The position numbers and the translations under genes are program-made. Shown in pieces: positions 49,801 to 63,368 of a stretch of DNA of 64,000 nucleotides. Origin of the DNA: Paragonimus westermani (taxonomy: Eukaryota > Platyhelminthes > Trematoda > Plagiorchiida > Troglotrematidae). The notes under the pieces were generated by a model. The model was not told where the DNA came from, ran no database searches, and worked only from the letters and a program-made list of their open reading frames with translations. The stretch is from the NCBI GenBank assembly GCA_008508345.1, contig QNGE01000142.1, positions 1 to 64,000 of the forward strand, read 5' to 3'. Position 1 is the first letter of the stretch. Every line of letters begins with the position of its first letter.

Positions 49801-52800
49801 CGCATCGTTATCCAAAGCAAAAAACGTGTGAAAACTGGTGACTTTTGTTAGTATTCTTTCTGGTCATCGTTGAACACCAGGAAGATCCTAAAATCATATT
49901 TTCATCTGAATGATTTTGACCCAAGTGTGTTTAGACCGGGTCGATACTTTTCGCATATACACGCGAATGGCGTGTTATAGGGAGCACTGTGATAACTGAT
50001 TACTTATAACTAAATGACATTGGGATGTAACTGTCTAGCAGACCTGTTGTGACACATTCATGTTACCGGTTAAGAATGAGGAAGGAATAACTTTGTTTTT
50101 CCGGGAAGGAGCTGTCGCATCAACATAGGTAAGAAGCAGATTCAATCACACATTGATACTGAGATCTTCGTCTTTCTTTCATTTATCTAACACCTCTGTT
50201 TGAAACAGTGTTGCAACGGTGGTCATCTCTCGTCCACAAAATATATTTCTGGTACACTGCAACCGGAGGGAGAAGAGCAATTTCACTTACTCAAAAAGAG
50301 ACAAGTAAGTTGAACGAATGTCGTAATGTAAACGTTATGGGCATATTTTTTTGTACTCCATTTGTGAAAACATGGACTTCCGTTTTTCATTTGTTCAGTC
50401 TGAAATACAAATGACATTCGAGTAAACCGTTAAAAAGAAAAAACCGTCACTTTCTACTGACATTGGATTGTTGAGTATTTATTAGTTAACATTCGGTTTG
50501 AAATGTTTAGCCACTTGACTGTGGTTCAGTACACATTACATAAGTGCATTAAACTGCTGTTCAGTACGCAGTTTTCTGACAAATTGACATTTGTTGTGAT
50601 ACACTAATCAGACGTTGGATCTCACGTTTGAAGAATGGTAATTTCTGCAGCATGTTCCACCGGCGAAAATCTCGCGAAAGAGAGCTGTTTCCTTAGGAAA
50701 ACTTGAACAGGTTGGTTTCCTTGAAGAATATAGGCACGTCATTACACATATTTCATTTTTCTGTACATTTATGGAGTGACATTGTACTTGCTTCCACATC
50801 TTAGCGTGTACTCGTCATTTGACATGAGTATAATGACCTACGGGATGAATGTCATAAACCAACCGACTTGGCAGGGGAACCGGAACGATAAAATGGCTTG
50901 GAAGATTATCCGGACTAAAAGCAACCAAAGCTGCTCTTTTTCCGTAATTTGTACACGGGTAAAGATATCGCCGCTTTTGTTCTGGCAGAACGGAACGCTT
51001 CGTTACACAGTCAGTGGAGTGTGTCATAAACGACTAAACTTCTGGAGAAGTGTGCTGTATTCTTTCAAGTATTTTGGAAATTCATGAAAAAAGTTTTAAG
51101 AAAGTCAGGTTCATAAGTCTTCTGGACTAGAATCTTCATGGTACCTTAACCTAGATATGAACCCTCAAACTCGCTTCTAATGTCGGGCGAATCACTAAAT
51201 TTTCGTGCATCTTAATACATTCCTTCCCACAAAAATAAGTGTCGGTTTCCTTTAACAAAAGTGTAGAGTGCATGTTCGTGTGATTCACTTTACTGCAGCA
51301 AACCTTTATAAAACGCGGGTGAATTTACAAAGTCACTTTTTCGAGGTCTTTTTGTTCGACCGTGAAAGTTCAACCAGACCCCATCCCTCTCAACTGTTTA
51401 ACGGTCAATATTTCACTGCTCACCCTTTCAAAAACGTTTTAGTCTTGGCTCAGATACTCTTTTATTCGTATCCTTTTGACACCTGTACTATTTTTGTTAA
51501 GTGGTGCATGTATCACCTTTCTTGGAGCCCAGCTCGCTCCCGCTGTTTCGAACCTCATGACTGTACGGTAGAACTCCGTGTGATATGGGTGTCATATTGA
51601 ATGTTCATAATTCTTTTGCTTGATTGCCATCAAATTTCAATTTACTTCCCGGAAAGGACCTGTCGATGAAAACTTTCAAAGCTGTCCACATATTCACCTG
51701 GGTTGCTTTTTCAGTAGCACCATGGCATGGTTAATTCGGGTCTTTGCTTTATCGCCACGCGTTGCTCAACCAGTTCGTGAACCACCTCAAAGTTAAGATC
51801 ACATCGTTTTTTCATATGACGCTACATTTGCCTTTTGGTTTTTTCGACCTCATGGAAACGAATTTTCAATAACTGATGGTCTTTTTCTCAGCCAGAGAGG
51901 TCACGCACGGCTCCCCGCCTATCTGTTCAAGAGCGCTGTGAAGCAGAGAGCTTTGTTACCTCACAATAGCCTGAATCGACCGTCTTTTTTGGTCTGTGGA
52001 TTGTTACCGGTGGGGAATTTCGGATTTCAGGGATCCACTGACTTTGTTACTCTTTTCTGGCTTGCTGAAGAAACTGTTTTTGAAAATTCATCAGACAAGT
52101 ACCCATGTCACTTAAAAACAGATCTTGTTGATAAACTTATCTATTGATATTCGCGTAAAATTAACTGAGTTTTGCATTTTTTTGGTAAAGGCTTATTGAT
52201 AGATTCGTTCCACAGCTGTTCCTTAGGTAGATGCACTGAACAGCTGTACAGAATGTGCTGTCACTGATGTTGCTAGACTTCTTTATAGCTGAAAGGCGCG
52301 ATAACCCATCATCCGACACTTCGTATTGTGTTGCACTTGTGACGTTCATATGAACGCTCACAATTCATTATGACTCCCTTAACGTCCTTTGACTTTTCAT
52401 GCACTGATTCCAACCCACGAAGAATAAATGCTAGCGACCACAACATACGCAGAATGTGTTCTCTGTATTGTATATTGGTATAACCAGGCGCAAAGTGGAT
52501 GCCAGCGTCAAAAAGACAATAAGCAGAGGTTCTGATTGAAGAACTGAACACTCAAATTGCTGAGTCTTCTCTCAACAGATTGGGCCAAGAAAACGAGTAT
52601 AAATTTAGGGTAAACACGAATTGATCATAATTGCTTTGATTCATCATGAAAATAGCCGGATAGATGAGATTTTTGTTCGCAAATATATAAATTTTGATTT
52701 GCATCACAAGGGAAGCGGTTCAATCTAAGGAAGACTTTATGGCTCAAATGAAATTACTAAGCTAGTGGAAGTTACAAAATATTAGCAGAAAACTGGTATC

Positions 52801-55800
52801 CAGCGAAACGTGTTAAATTTCGCGCACTTATGTTTGGTACTGAACATCAGTTAGGAGAATCGAGCTATCCAAAATTAAATGTGTCCGATCGTCTAGATGC
52901 GATTTTTTAATCATGTAAAATGTGCGGTCATTGACGATGAACAACAAATTTGTACCTAAATCCAAGTTAACTTTGTGACCGATATAGGTTGTTCACCACA
53001 ACTGAGATCAAACGTCAGAAGCCGAGTTCTTATCCACCACCTATCATAGTTTGTATCATATACTCATTTTTTAATATAATTTATATTAAAGAGTAGACTA
53101 GCACGTGACAAATCGTGAGAAAATAGTCAAAGTCTTGGAGTCACCTGTACAGAATGATGGATCCAAGAATCATCCACAAAGAATGTACCAAAACCAACTC
53201 GACAAATTAATCACGCTGACTACACTGAATTTTGTGTTATCTCGAGTGACTGATATAAGACTTGAAGTTCTTGGTATGCCGCTATGTGCAGAGTGAAAAT
53301 TGTTCAGTCTTCAAAATTTCAACTGCTGTGTTTGTCAGCCCGTTTAGCATGTGGCCGTTTAGTTAATTTGTTGAAGTGTGCCTGGTCGGTGTGTAGGAAG
53401 TGGGTCGCGATTCCTTTTCTGTCGTAGTGTTAAGCCATGCCCAGTAAAATTTCCTGGCATATTTCTTGCCAGTATATAGAAACTACCTGACTTTATTCTA
53501 ACCTTCTCCCTCGTATATATTACTGTCATTTTTTATTTGTGTTATTTTCTTTCATTCAAACAATCTTATCAACAATCATTTTTACCTGCTTATACTTAGT
53601 TCGCTAGGCTTCATGTTCACTGATAGATTGCCAACTGTTAGTCCTTTTCGTAGATATGTTTTATTTCCTTGTTTCTTCAGTTGGATAGCTTCAAAACCTG
53701 GTGAAAACATTAAAGAGTACAACTTTTTTATCGGGACTTCAGTGGACAACCTCACAGAAGTTTCACCTGATTTTCGATTGTTTATTATGAAGGATTTTAC
53801 ACTGGCTGATAATATCTACTTAATCATATAACTTTATTTGCTCGGTGTTTTCTAGGCAGTCACCCAACTGACTTCTGCTCACTAGTGAGCACAATTTAAT
53901 AGACCAGTAATTAATTGATTTTGATGAGCATTTACAGCTTCTTTTTTGAAGCATTTTCGGATGTGTATTTTCTAGAGGGGGTTACACAGTGTTGATAAAG
54001 TTCAGGGAGACGTGTAATATAGTTGGTCGTTCTCAAAATTGAAGACGTCGTAGACGGCAAACTGTTGCGTTTTAACCGGCGAATGTGGGAAGTTTGTCTG
54101 ATTGTTAAGGATTGAAGTTCATCTTTTTAATACCTGTCCAAATTATTTCTTAGAAAATCAAATAACTTTGGGCTTCGCGTGCGCAACAGTATCTTGAATG
54201 GGCTTGATGGATCAGCTGGCGGCGAAATTTACATAGGCAGCTTAGATCGACGACTGCCACAGCTAGTCGCCGAACACATCAGGAAATAGATTAAACATAT
54301 TACAAGCCACCTACATCAACTTGGTCACTGGAGGCTCGAAATTCAATGTCGTTGATTGCTAAACACGTTACAACAACAGGTCACCGATTTGATCCATGAA
54401 ATTCAATCAAGATAATGTTGCGCAATGGAAACCAAAGTTATTGAATGTTCAGCAAAATGGTGCTCATCTGAACTTAGCAGCCGACGTTGTATGCTCAAGA
54501 GTGATCAAGGCAACCCATCGGTTTGTCACGGCCGTAATTATGTAATACTTGGTGGGCTTGTAAGCGTGTCAATTCCTTGTTTGATCTTATTTTTATAGTG
54601 TGTATAACTTGCATGTTTTACGTTTGTGGCTAACAATGATGAACCAATCGCATTATATATCTTCTCTTTGTTTCGACGAAATTATTTTCACTCAAATGGT
54701 GAAACTGCATTCACATTTCACTATGGTCTCCTAGTAGTTAAGGCATTGAGAAGTCAGACCGCTCATTTGTTGTAGTAAACAGCAGATAGTAAATTTTGCT
54801 CGCAAGCACCTAACTAACCGTGTGGTGAACGAGTTGCCCTGTATGCTGAAGAATTATCTCGTCGGACACTTTATGGATTTCCGTTTGATTGTTATTGAAT
54901 TAATCACTTATTCGCGGTTGTTTGGAACAAACATTTTCACAATATGTTTGTGTGAGATAATTAATTAAACATTACTTGCTCTAGCCATATATTATTTACA
55001 AAGTGTAATCATGTGCGTATCAAATGGAAAGAAAAGCACTCCGCCGGTTGTAACACTAATTTCCTTGCCTCTTGTTGGTGAAAATGTTTGCCTTCAACCG
55101 CTGAATAAACGCAATTGTTGATTCGTATATTAGCACTTCGTATATAAACACGTGGATCGGTCTACATCATGACGGAACCTGGCGCCGACATCAGGTTGAA
55201 TCTGCCATCTGCCAAATCTGTGAACATCCTTGTCAGCTGTTAATAATCCTAAGCTTTCATTTATTGGTAAACAGAAGTTGGCTGCGAAATAAAGCGTGCA
55301 ATTGCAAGCAACAAAAATTAAATCAACAGCTGCATTGTTCTCTAAGTTTACCGTTTAATTATCAGGTGGGGTTGACATCATATTGCTATGAAATGGAAAC
55401 ACAAACTTTACACTCATAATAAAAAAATGCTCATGGACAACTTTGAGATCATCAGTCAATTTAACACATGAAATATAAAATCAATAGAGTCCAGAAATGG
55501 AAATCATTATTTTCGTAGGCACTTGAGTGTACCGTGCAAAATGTGAAACTTCGGTATTAAACCATTAATCAGTGCTGACTCGCTACAGAGAAAGCATGGT
55601 GTGTCGTTTGTGTTAGATAATTTTTGTTTGGTGTTAACTTCACAAGGATGTTGATAAAACTCCAAGGAAAATTCCTCTGGCTGAGGAAATTTTTAGAATT
55701 TTCACTCAAGGTCGTTTCTCGGTGCTTGCATTAATGCCACAAACTCGTGTGCTGATTATGAAGCCTGAACGTCACTTAACATTAAACAAAGTCTTGCCGT

Positions 55801-58800
55801 ACACAAACTCCGTCCAGTTATCATATGCAAGCGTTTGATCACATTTGCTTGGGAGTAAGGTGCTATTTACATTATAATCGGCAGAGCAGAACCACTGAGT
55901 TTCTCGGCTATTCATCAAATCCAACATGTCAGACCAGGAATTTAGTGCAATTTTTCATAGATTGGTGAGATAGATGTCTGTGGACATAAGACGCCTGCGA
56001 TCAAGTTTTTTCATTTTCAAACCATATGAGTCAAAATTCTTAACTACTTGTAAGTGATAGAAATGTCGCCAGAAACGTTAATTGATTTTGGTTAGTTCTG
56101 CTTTAAGAGAATTGAATTGGAGTTAGCAGGAAAATCACCGTGTCGCATCTCAAGGCGCTCGGTCAAACTCAGCATCACTCATGAGCGAATGTGAATGGGC
56201 CAATACGAACGACAATGTAGTTTTATCTTATGTATGATCAATGACAGTGATCAACGTAGTTGTCTTGGAAAAGGACAGTCACATTTCTGGTCAATTTCGT
56301 GGAAATTATATGCACAATTCACAGTATTCTAGAAAGGCCGGATTCAAATCCAGTGCTTTGTTTATAGACCGGCTGAGTATGATGATTTCCACCTGATGCT
56401 TGTGCTCCCCAATTTTACTGATGATAGGTAAAAATAGGTTGTGGCTATTTTTAATGAGCTTCGTTTAATTCTCGAAAACAAGTTTGTTGCAACCAACTGA
56501 TCTATTTTGCAATGGCTGGAATTGGGGAATTGAGGTATTCAGTACAGTGATGAATATTTTGGCGTTGTGTCACTGCACGAGGAATTTCCGCCTAGTAAGT
56601 TCCGGAAAGTAAATCAGATTAGAATGCCAACATATTACACACTGATAACCATTACTTGTTAAGTAGAGTATCGTGATGTGTGCATGAAACGTTATACCAC
56701 TTTATCGTGTATCCTGAAGGTAATGCAATTTGTCATATGTCCAGCGATTACAGATTGTTTTGCAATTCCATGAATTCAGATGTGCCAGTAAAAACAGAAT
56801 TACACAAAAGCAACATTTCTGAATGAAGGTGAAGTCCGTTCATCTAATTTATCCATAATTAGTACAAAACCTTCCTAAAAATCGTCAGCTCTTCAGTGAA
56901 CCACAACAGATTATTGTACTGCGAAAAAAGCAAACCATTTACTAATCAAAAAGTCAGTTACGAAACCACAATTGTTGAAAAACCAATACGAAATAGAACA
57001 AGTTTTCATTTTTCTCAGCTAAACAATTTTTTAAACACACCACATTTTGTTCTTGACGTTCAAATTTTTGTTAAACTTCTACTGCTTCACCATTAGGGGG
57101 AGTTCAGGTTAACCAAACTCTCTCACCTACGGTCAAGATTCGATGATTCAGTGGAAGGACACAAGTTTCGAGCTTGTTCTGTTCCTTTCTGTATATTTTC
57201 AAATATATTCACAATTGGATGTGAGGCAGCCGTGCCGTTACTTCAGTTACAGTGATTACCTCAATTTGTCCTGACCGAGTGATTGAATATTTCTTGGTAT
57301 ACGGTTTAAATGATTTCTAGCTTTTCATTCCCACTTTGGAAATAAGTCAAACCCTTGTTGTTAATTGAAAAAGGTAAACAAATTCGGGAATTGTTCGGCC
57401 ATTCAAATTCGACTAAATTGCTTGTCAACAATTAAACTACGCCTTACCCTTTGATGTTAGATGTGATGTGTTTAATCTCCTACTGTTAATAAGAAGTGCT
57501 AAATAGTCCATGGTGAAATGTTAGTTTGTGACCTTTGAAGGACCGAAAGAGAGGTCATCTCTGGTAATGCATAAACTATCTAAATCAGGTATTTGGATCC
57601 GGTCTATAAGGACAAATTCTCTTGGTAATGCAATTTCGTCGCTATAAAGAGCAGTTACATTGAACTGGTCACCGTATTATGCAAAACTATTACGGTTCAA
57701 ACAGTGTAACAACCTATAAAATGGTTGGTTATATATATCAATCTGGCATTCGTCAGTTTGTTTCTAACATTTGGCTAAGGTATCTCGTTTTGCTTGCTTT
57801 TTTGTTGGACATTTTTTTCATGTCATGTTCTTAACGTTTAACCAGTTCATATGGTAGGTCAGAGTAACTGTGGGGATGCAAAATAATTGAACGAATTCTT
57901 AACAAAACCCTTAAAGGTTTAATGCACAAGCAGTAAAATCATCTGAGAGTATTTCTCGGTTTCTCTGAGGGCACGTTATCAGCTCTCTAGCTCCGAAGAT
58001 GTTCCGCAAGTTATTTCTAAGTTATAATTCGCCTAGTTTCAAAGACATTTCAAACTGGAAATGTACCGGCCTGTCTATTTCGGTGACGATGAGCAAGTTG
58101 TTCGATAACCTGATAAATGAATTGAACCGTCTTATAATATTTGCCAAGATGTGATGGACTGTAATTACGAATTCACAGAATTCAAGTTAAATTTCATCTA
58201 CAGAAATACTTAATTGCATTTTCAGACGTCTGCTTCTGTCTGGTAATCTGTACAGTTTGCTAATCAGGTGTGAGCAGAAAGATGAAGACCTATAATTAAT
58301 TTTGCTTTTCATCCAATCACACGTCCGAATACTTCATGACACTATCGTATAGCAACCATTTTGGGAGACTTTATGTTCACATTACCCAGGAAACTATTAC
58401 TTCATCAGAGAGGCACTAGTATCCTTTACGGATTGTATGCAGAATATGTGGCGTCCACTCATGTTCACAATAGGTTATCAAAAAGAAGCGTGATCTATAT
58501 TGATCAACTGCCCTTATCGGGAATTTACAATGCCAGCTGAGCAATATCATTTCACTGAATGCTCGAGAATATCTCTTTCCCGGATACTTTGGTTAATAAC
58601 ATATAAAATACCGGGGTAGCTAGTTAACTCTAATAAAGTGTGAACATTACCAGTTGTTTGCTTTGTTGCTTAGTTCAGCCCAAAGTACATATATGATGTT
58701 GGGCCATTGGACCGCAACCCTCTTGTTTCAGTTGCGTTCCCCTTTTACAGATCTTTACAAAACTGTGTGAAGTTATCAACCCTAGTTCCATCTTCATCCC

Positions 58801-61800
58801 TCAGACAAACCCATCCACTGCTTTTTTTCTGGTTCATGTTTTCGATAACACATGCTTACATGGCACTTAAATGGATAGGTAGAGTAACTTGGTTACAGCG
58901 AAATCTAGCCCGCTTTCTTCAACGTTTTGTAAGGCGGGAAGCAACAGGGGACCGTTGACACCTCTTGAGAAATTTCCTCTCTTAAATTCTAAATCCAGGC
59001 TCGCAAAATTCAGATTAAAAGTTGACCTCCTGTTTTATCTTGTCAAATACATATTTTCTACCCTTCCATTGTGTACATAACATGCGTCATCCTCATGTTT
59101 CCAAATGAGTCGCCGCATTCTCTCACTGAAAACTGGAAGCCATCTACAGTATTAACTGTTTGTTTTATACCCACAGTTTTCCGAAAAAACTGCAACGGAT
59201 TTCCGTGTAAGGAGAACTCCACTTATGTAGAAAATTCCTAAGAGTAAAATCAAACTACATTCGAACGGCTCTTAGTATGCACTCAACCCAAACTATTAAG
59301 ACACAACCATCCAGCAACAACGACACAACTTATGTGACTACATTTGTCTCTGCGTGTTTGTGTGCTCACAAATGAATGTTTACAATAAATTTCTCTCCAA
59401 ATGTTCTGGTGTTCGTTATTGGATTTCCTAAACACAGACTTTGAGGTGAATGTAGTTAACCGGGGAGTGTGTTTTTCAATCTGAACCAGATATTGAGTAA
59501 ACTTTGAAATCCACACTACCAAAACAGTTTATTGATCGCACTCATTTACGCAAAAGAGTCTAGTTCACATCCTGTGACAAATGCATAAAACACCAAGCCA
59601 AGTCATGATTTAAACAAAGTGTTCTTTCACACTATACAGTTAATCTCCGTTACACTGATTTCTTGAAAGCTCTCTGCCATACATACAACTAATATCATCG
59701 GCTGATGAATTTTCATTGATATATTCTAACTCATTATTTTTGTTTCGAAAAATTTGCAAAAAACTTAATTAAAAACACTGAACAGCCAATCAGCGGACGT
59801 TAACAAGGCGGTGAATCAGGTCAAATTGAGAATTAGGCAGACAGCATACTAAAAGTTGGATGGTGAATTTTAGTTTTAGAAGTGAAAGAAAGTTTCTAAA
59901 CACTTCTGAACCAGTGACATCCTGAATATTTATCAGGTATATTTCTATGCTTCCTCGAATTGCTGAGTGAGAGATATGCTGATATGTTAACAGCAAAGAA
60001 ACTGCGGCGAAACATATATAGAGTGGCGTAAAACCACGGTGGATTATCGAATATATACTAGTGGTAATTAATACTTGTTTGGTTCCCTCATTGTATCAAA
60101 GGAACTGAAACCTTTCTAGGCCAACTCGTAACGACTCAGAAAAGGAAAATTTTGCTAGAAATTTGCATTCGTTCGATGTTAATCTTCAAAATGTTAGGAG
60201 ATAATAAGTGGTGTTTTTGATAAGGTGTGCTATGATAGATATCGTAAGGTGTATTCACACATCAATTTATTGTTCGGCAGGTATGACTGTTTCTCGTAAT
60301 GCGACTTGCTGATTCAAATCTATTATTGCATGCTAGTCTGTATCATTTGTAACAAATTACCTTCACTGTTTCTTGCGAATCAATGAAGTAAACAGGGGCA
60401 ATCATGAAACGTTTTGTAGTGCAAGAGTAGCTCTTCTAACTAATATAGTTCCACAGCAAAACCGGATGGTTTGGCATATCTCACTGATAGGCAACTCGCC
60501 ACACTAATGAACCAAGAGGGTATGGAATTTACTTAGAGTTTGTAATGTATATAGATCCGGGTTTTCAAAATTTTCACACCGATACACCACGCGGAACCAT
60601 TGTTTGTGCAAGCTGTATCATATATAGCGTCTGCTTCCTGCAGGGTTCCACCTTTTCGTGGCTATTATAAGTCACGTTTGTCTATTAGAAGCATGTCATT
60701 GGCAGCTGAGTTTCACTAGTTTTACACATGATTTGAGCTCTTCAAGATGTTACCTCGTTCACAGTTTAGATCACAGACCTTCTTCTGTGGAAAAATTCAT
60801 TATTTGTTTTCTCAAACATGTGTTCATATGTTCTACGTTATATTTTGAAGCTGGGTGGTTACGAACTGATCGTGGATAGTGACAGCTGGGCTTACCTAGT
60901 CATCGCCTATGAATACATACGGTGACTTCAATCGGATCTCATAAGTCAGTCGCACCACAATTTCTATTTCACTTTTCAGCAATGTTGAAGTTATAAGTTA
61001 AACACATAGATGTATTCGTTTGTTGCCTTTGTATTGTTGTTGCGGTTTCCGACTAGGAGAAGCAATCTATTTTAGGATCTGCGGTTTTTCTCAATTTTTT
61101 GTCCTGTTATGTTCTCACTGTTAGTCTCATAGGATTTCACCGATACGTCAGCGTTTACTTAATTCCATCTCAGTGTTGACTGAAGTTCAACAGTCTATTA
61201 GCCGATAGATTTTGAACTGTAGTTTTAAGAAAAGTGCAGAAACAGTTGGAAGAATTGACGTCTCTCACCAGATTTTCTCTGCGGCAGGTTTATAGATTAG
61301 TAAATCAAGACACAAATAATGCAGCAATATAAGCAAACAGGCAAATCATGTTTGGTGGGAAAGCAAGTCAAGTTGTTATTAACGTTCGTTGCCGTTTTAA
61401 AGACCCTAGTGAAATTGTTCTAAACTGAGCAGATGGACTGTGCGCTGTACAGCTGATGTCTGATTTCACATCTTTTCGTCAGTTCACAGTTGAAGGTATA
61501 TCAAATTCGAGTTAAACCGAGATTGTATTCGATAAGGTAAAGTTAAATATTCAGCTTCATATGTGGATTACTTTCGATTTCCAGAAGTTAATGCCTACTT
61601 GCAAGTCCCAAGTGCTCTAACAATTAGTATGGTGCTGTTTACTCACGCTGCTTAAACTAATACTGTCCTACTAGTCCGTCTACGGAAGTATTTTACAGTT
61701 CAAAACTTGTCGCCGTACGACGCTTCGTAAAAGTTACACTCTACGAGATAAAGATAGAAACGCCGATGAATTCTTCTTGAATTGCAGCTCTGTACTTATT

Positions 61801-62368
61801 TTATATACTTGCACTTTGAAGGCCTATGCTTTATAGTACGTGGTTTTTTGAGCTTCTGTTTTCCGGGAGCATCAGTTTCATTCACCATGCAGCTATCAGC
61901 CAGAATTTCAGTATGATATCGTACAACTTCGTATTTCGCAACTTTAACCATTAAGCGTTTATTTTCTGAACGTCGATTAATTGAATTTAAGTAGTGTCAA
62001 GTATATTCATGCTCATTAGGCCGTCCATTAATCGAATTGATCTTCATTGATCTAAAGCAGTCTGGTTTTTTCACGGACTCTAGTAAATTAAGGACAACTT
62101 AACTAAAAAGCAGAGAGCCCTGGTTGAGCGCACATGCAACAGTCCAACCACCGGCAGCTGCCATTTAGGTTGACAGCCATTTCGGCCCTATTCTCAAACA
62201 GCCGCATTAGAGGTTGTTCCAAGACTCTAGAGGTATTCGTTTTAATTTTTCCAAACAAAACAACGGACTGTATGGAATGCTTTACGAAGTTAAGGGGACT
62301 AATTATGTGAAAACGTTTTGTCAAGCGTTCCGGCTGAAAAGATTCTCCGAGCAATAATTTTGATTTAC
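46808..62368. other. Long gene-free stretch
   Basis: Fifteen kilobases hold only short, unsupported open frames (the longest is about 110 codons, plus strand, 51268-51600) and no multi-copy repeat that I could find. A B-box-like GGATTCAAATCCAGTGC at about 56343 has no convincing A box. A region around 48540-48635 is extremely AT-rich with runs of TATA. Most of this could be one large intron or an intergenic region. Confidence 0.4.
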
Positions 62369-62468
62369 CTATGGTGAAACGCCTGGTGCAGTTTATCAGG
62401 TAGCTCACGTCTTTTTGGCTTCTTCTCCTGAGAACCATCTTGCCTAAATCTCATTACTTTGGCTGTAT
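62369..62468 (-). CDS. Probable internal exon, minus strand, basic
   Basis: A 100-base exon lies between a strong acceptor (AAATTTCTTTCCAG) and a good donor (CCATAG then GTAAATC). Two bases plus 32 codons plus two bases are open. It encodes TAKVMRFRQDGSQEKKPKRR and then ELPDKLHQAFHH, which is polar and strongly basic, suggesting a nuclear or cytoplasmic protein. Only 3 of 32 codons start with T. It joins in phase to the exon at 62724-62909, the split codon becoming Asp. A longer open frame in another phase (62103-62438) overlaps it and is a shadow. Just after the donor, a possible 35-nt intron ending TCTTTTCAG would lead to four codons and a stop, so this could be close to the end of the gene. 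I do not recognise the family. Confidence 0.45.
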
Positions 62469-62723
62469 CTGGAAAGAAATTTATTGGTCAGCAGAATTTT
62501 AGATCCTCACCTCATCCACCCTTGCAGATGACAAAGGTTGTATATTGCTTAGAAGTCTACCACGGTGAAAAAGCTGGGAATTATGCCGATAATATTTGAC
62601 TTTTGCGGGATGGTCGGTGATTACGACACGAGACTATGCAACTCTCACGGCAGAAGGCCTTCGTATTTGTCTTATTTGTCACATGAAGAAGCGGGATGTT
62701 TTATACGAGTTACTTTGTGTTAC

Positions 62724-62909
62724 CTCGGAACCCATTTCGGCGAGGCGGACCAGCATATTTATGTATTGCCTGCTTAAGACGTCGGCGTGTTTTTGCTGGT
62801 ACATCTGAATCCAAAAGGCACACGGAGCCAAGGAATGCTTTTGTCCGTGGCTTTTCGTCGAAACCACCCTTATTAGTCGAGTTCATCCTAAGCATTTGGG
62901 GAGGAATAT
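62724..62909 (-). CDS. Probable internal exon, minus strand, basic
   Basis: A 186-base exon lies between an acceptor (AAAATGTTGCAG) and a good donor (TTCCGAG then GTAACAC). Two bases plus 61 codons plus one base gives phase 1 to phase 1, fitting the exon at 62369-62468. T starts 9 of 61 codons. The exon is visibly GC-richer than its flanks. Pieces include FDEKPRTKAFLGSVCLLDSD and VPAKTRRRLKQAIHKYAGPP. It is basic, without a membrane segment. Because of the higher GC, frames on the plus strand are open too (62565-62938). Splice sites and phase favour the minus strand. Confidence 0.45.
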
Positions 62910-63368
62910 CTGCAACATTTTTTCTCGTTTTCCGTTAATGCTGTGATTCGCGTCCACCATTTTGCGTTATGCGTAATCTCGGTTGTTCTAACTCGTGCGT
63001 TACACTTTCTCAAATGTGGGCTTCCTGACCGTCAGACTTTCGATGCTGTTTTTTGAGCGTTCTGGTTTTTCATTCAGTTGATAACACCTGTACGATTCAC
63101 ACTTGCTAGGCACTGCGTGCAAAAATTCTAGCATTAAAGTGCATAAGCTAGTTATTGTTAAATTTGTTCAGGTACCTGAAACATGCAAGCTATTTGAGCC
63201 AAACTTACATGACATCTACATTTACCTTATGGTAAAGATTTCCTTCCATAGATAGATCTCTACTCAACTTGATTTTGCGAACATTGCACATTACTGTTCG
63301 GAGCTAGGAATTTTGTTCCATGTGAGTTGAACGTTGCTCAAAATTCCCTCCCGACGCCACAGTGTTAG
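62910..63368. other. Short gene-free stretch between candidate exons and the retroelement
   Basis: A minus-strand frame of about 32 codons near 63220-63312 (including KIKLSRDLSMEGNLYHK) has possible splice sites, but its phase does not fit the next exon. Nothing else was recognised. No retroelement sequence is visible left of about 63369. Confidence 0.35.

Noticed and set aside
51268..51600. A 110-codon plus-strand open frame
   Set aside because: No splice sites, no codon bias and no recognisable protein; length within chance expectation.
56325..56400. SINE suggested by GGATTCAAATCCAGTGC
   Set aside because: The B-box match is isolated; no A box on either strand at the right distance and no second copy of the body.
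62103..62438. A 111-codon minus-strand open frame
   Set aside because: It overlaps the better-supported exon 62369-62468 in another phase and continues through that exon's donor into the intron.
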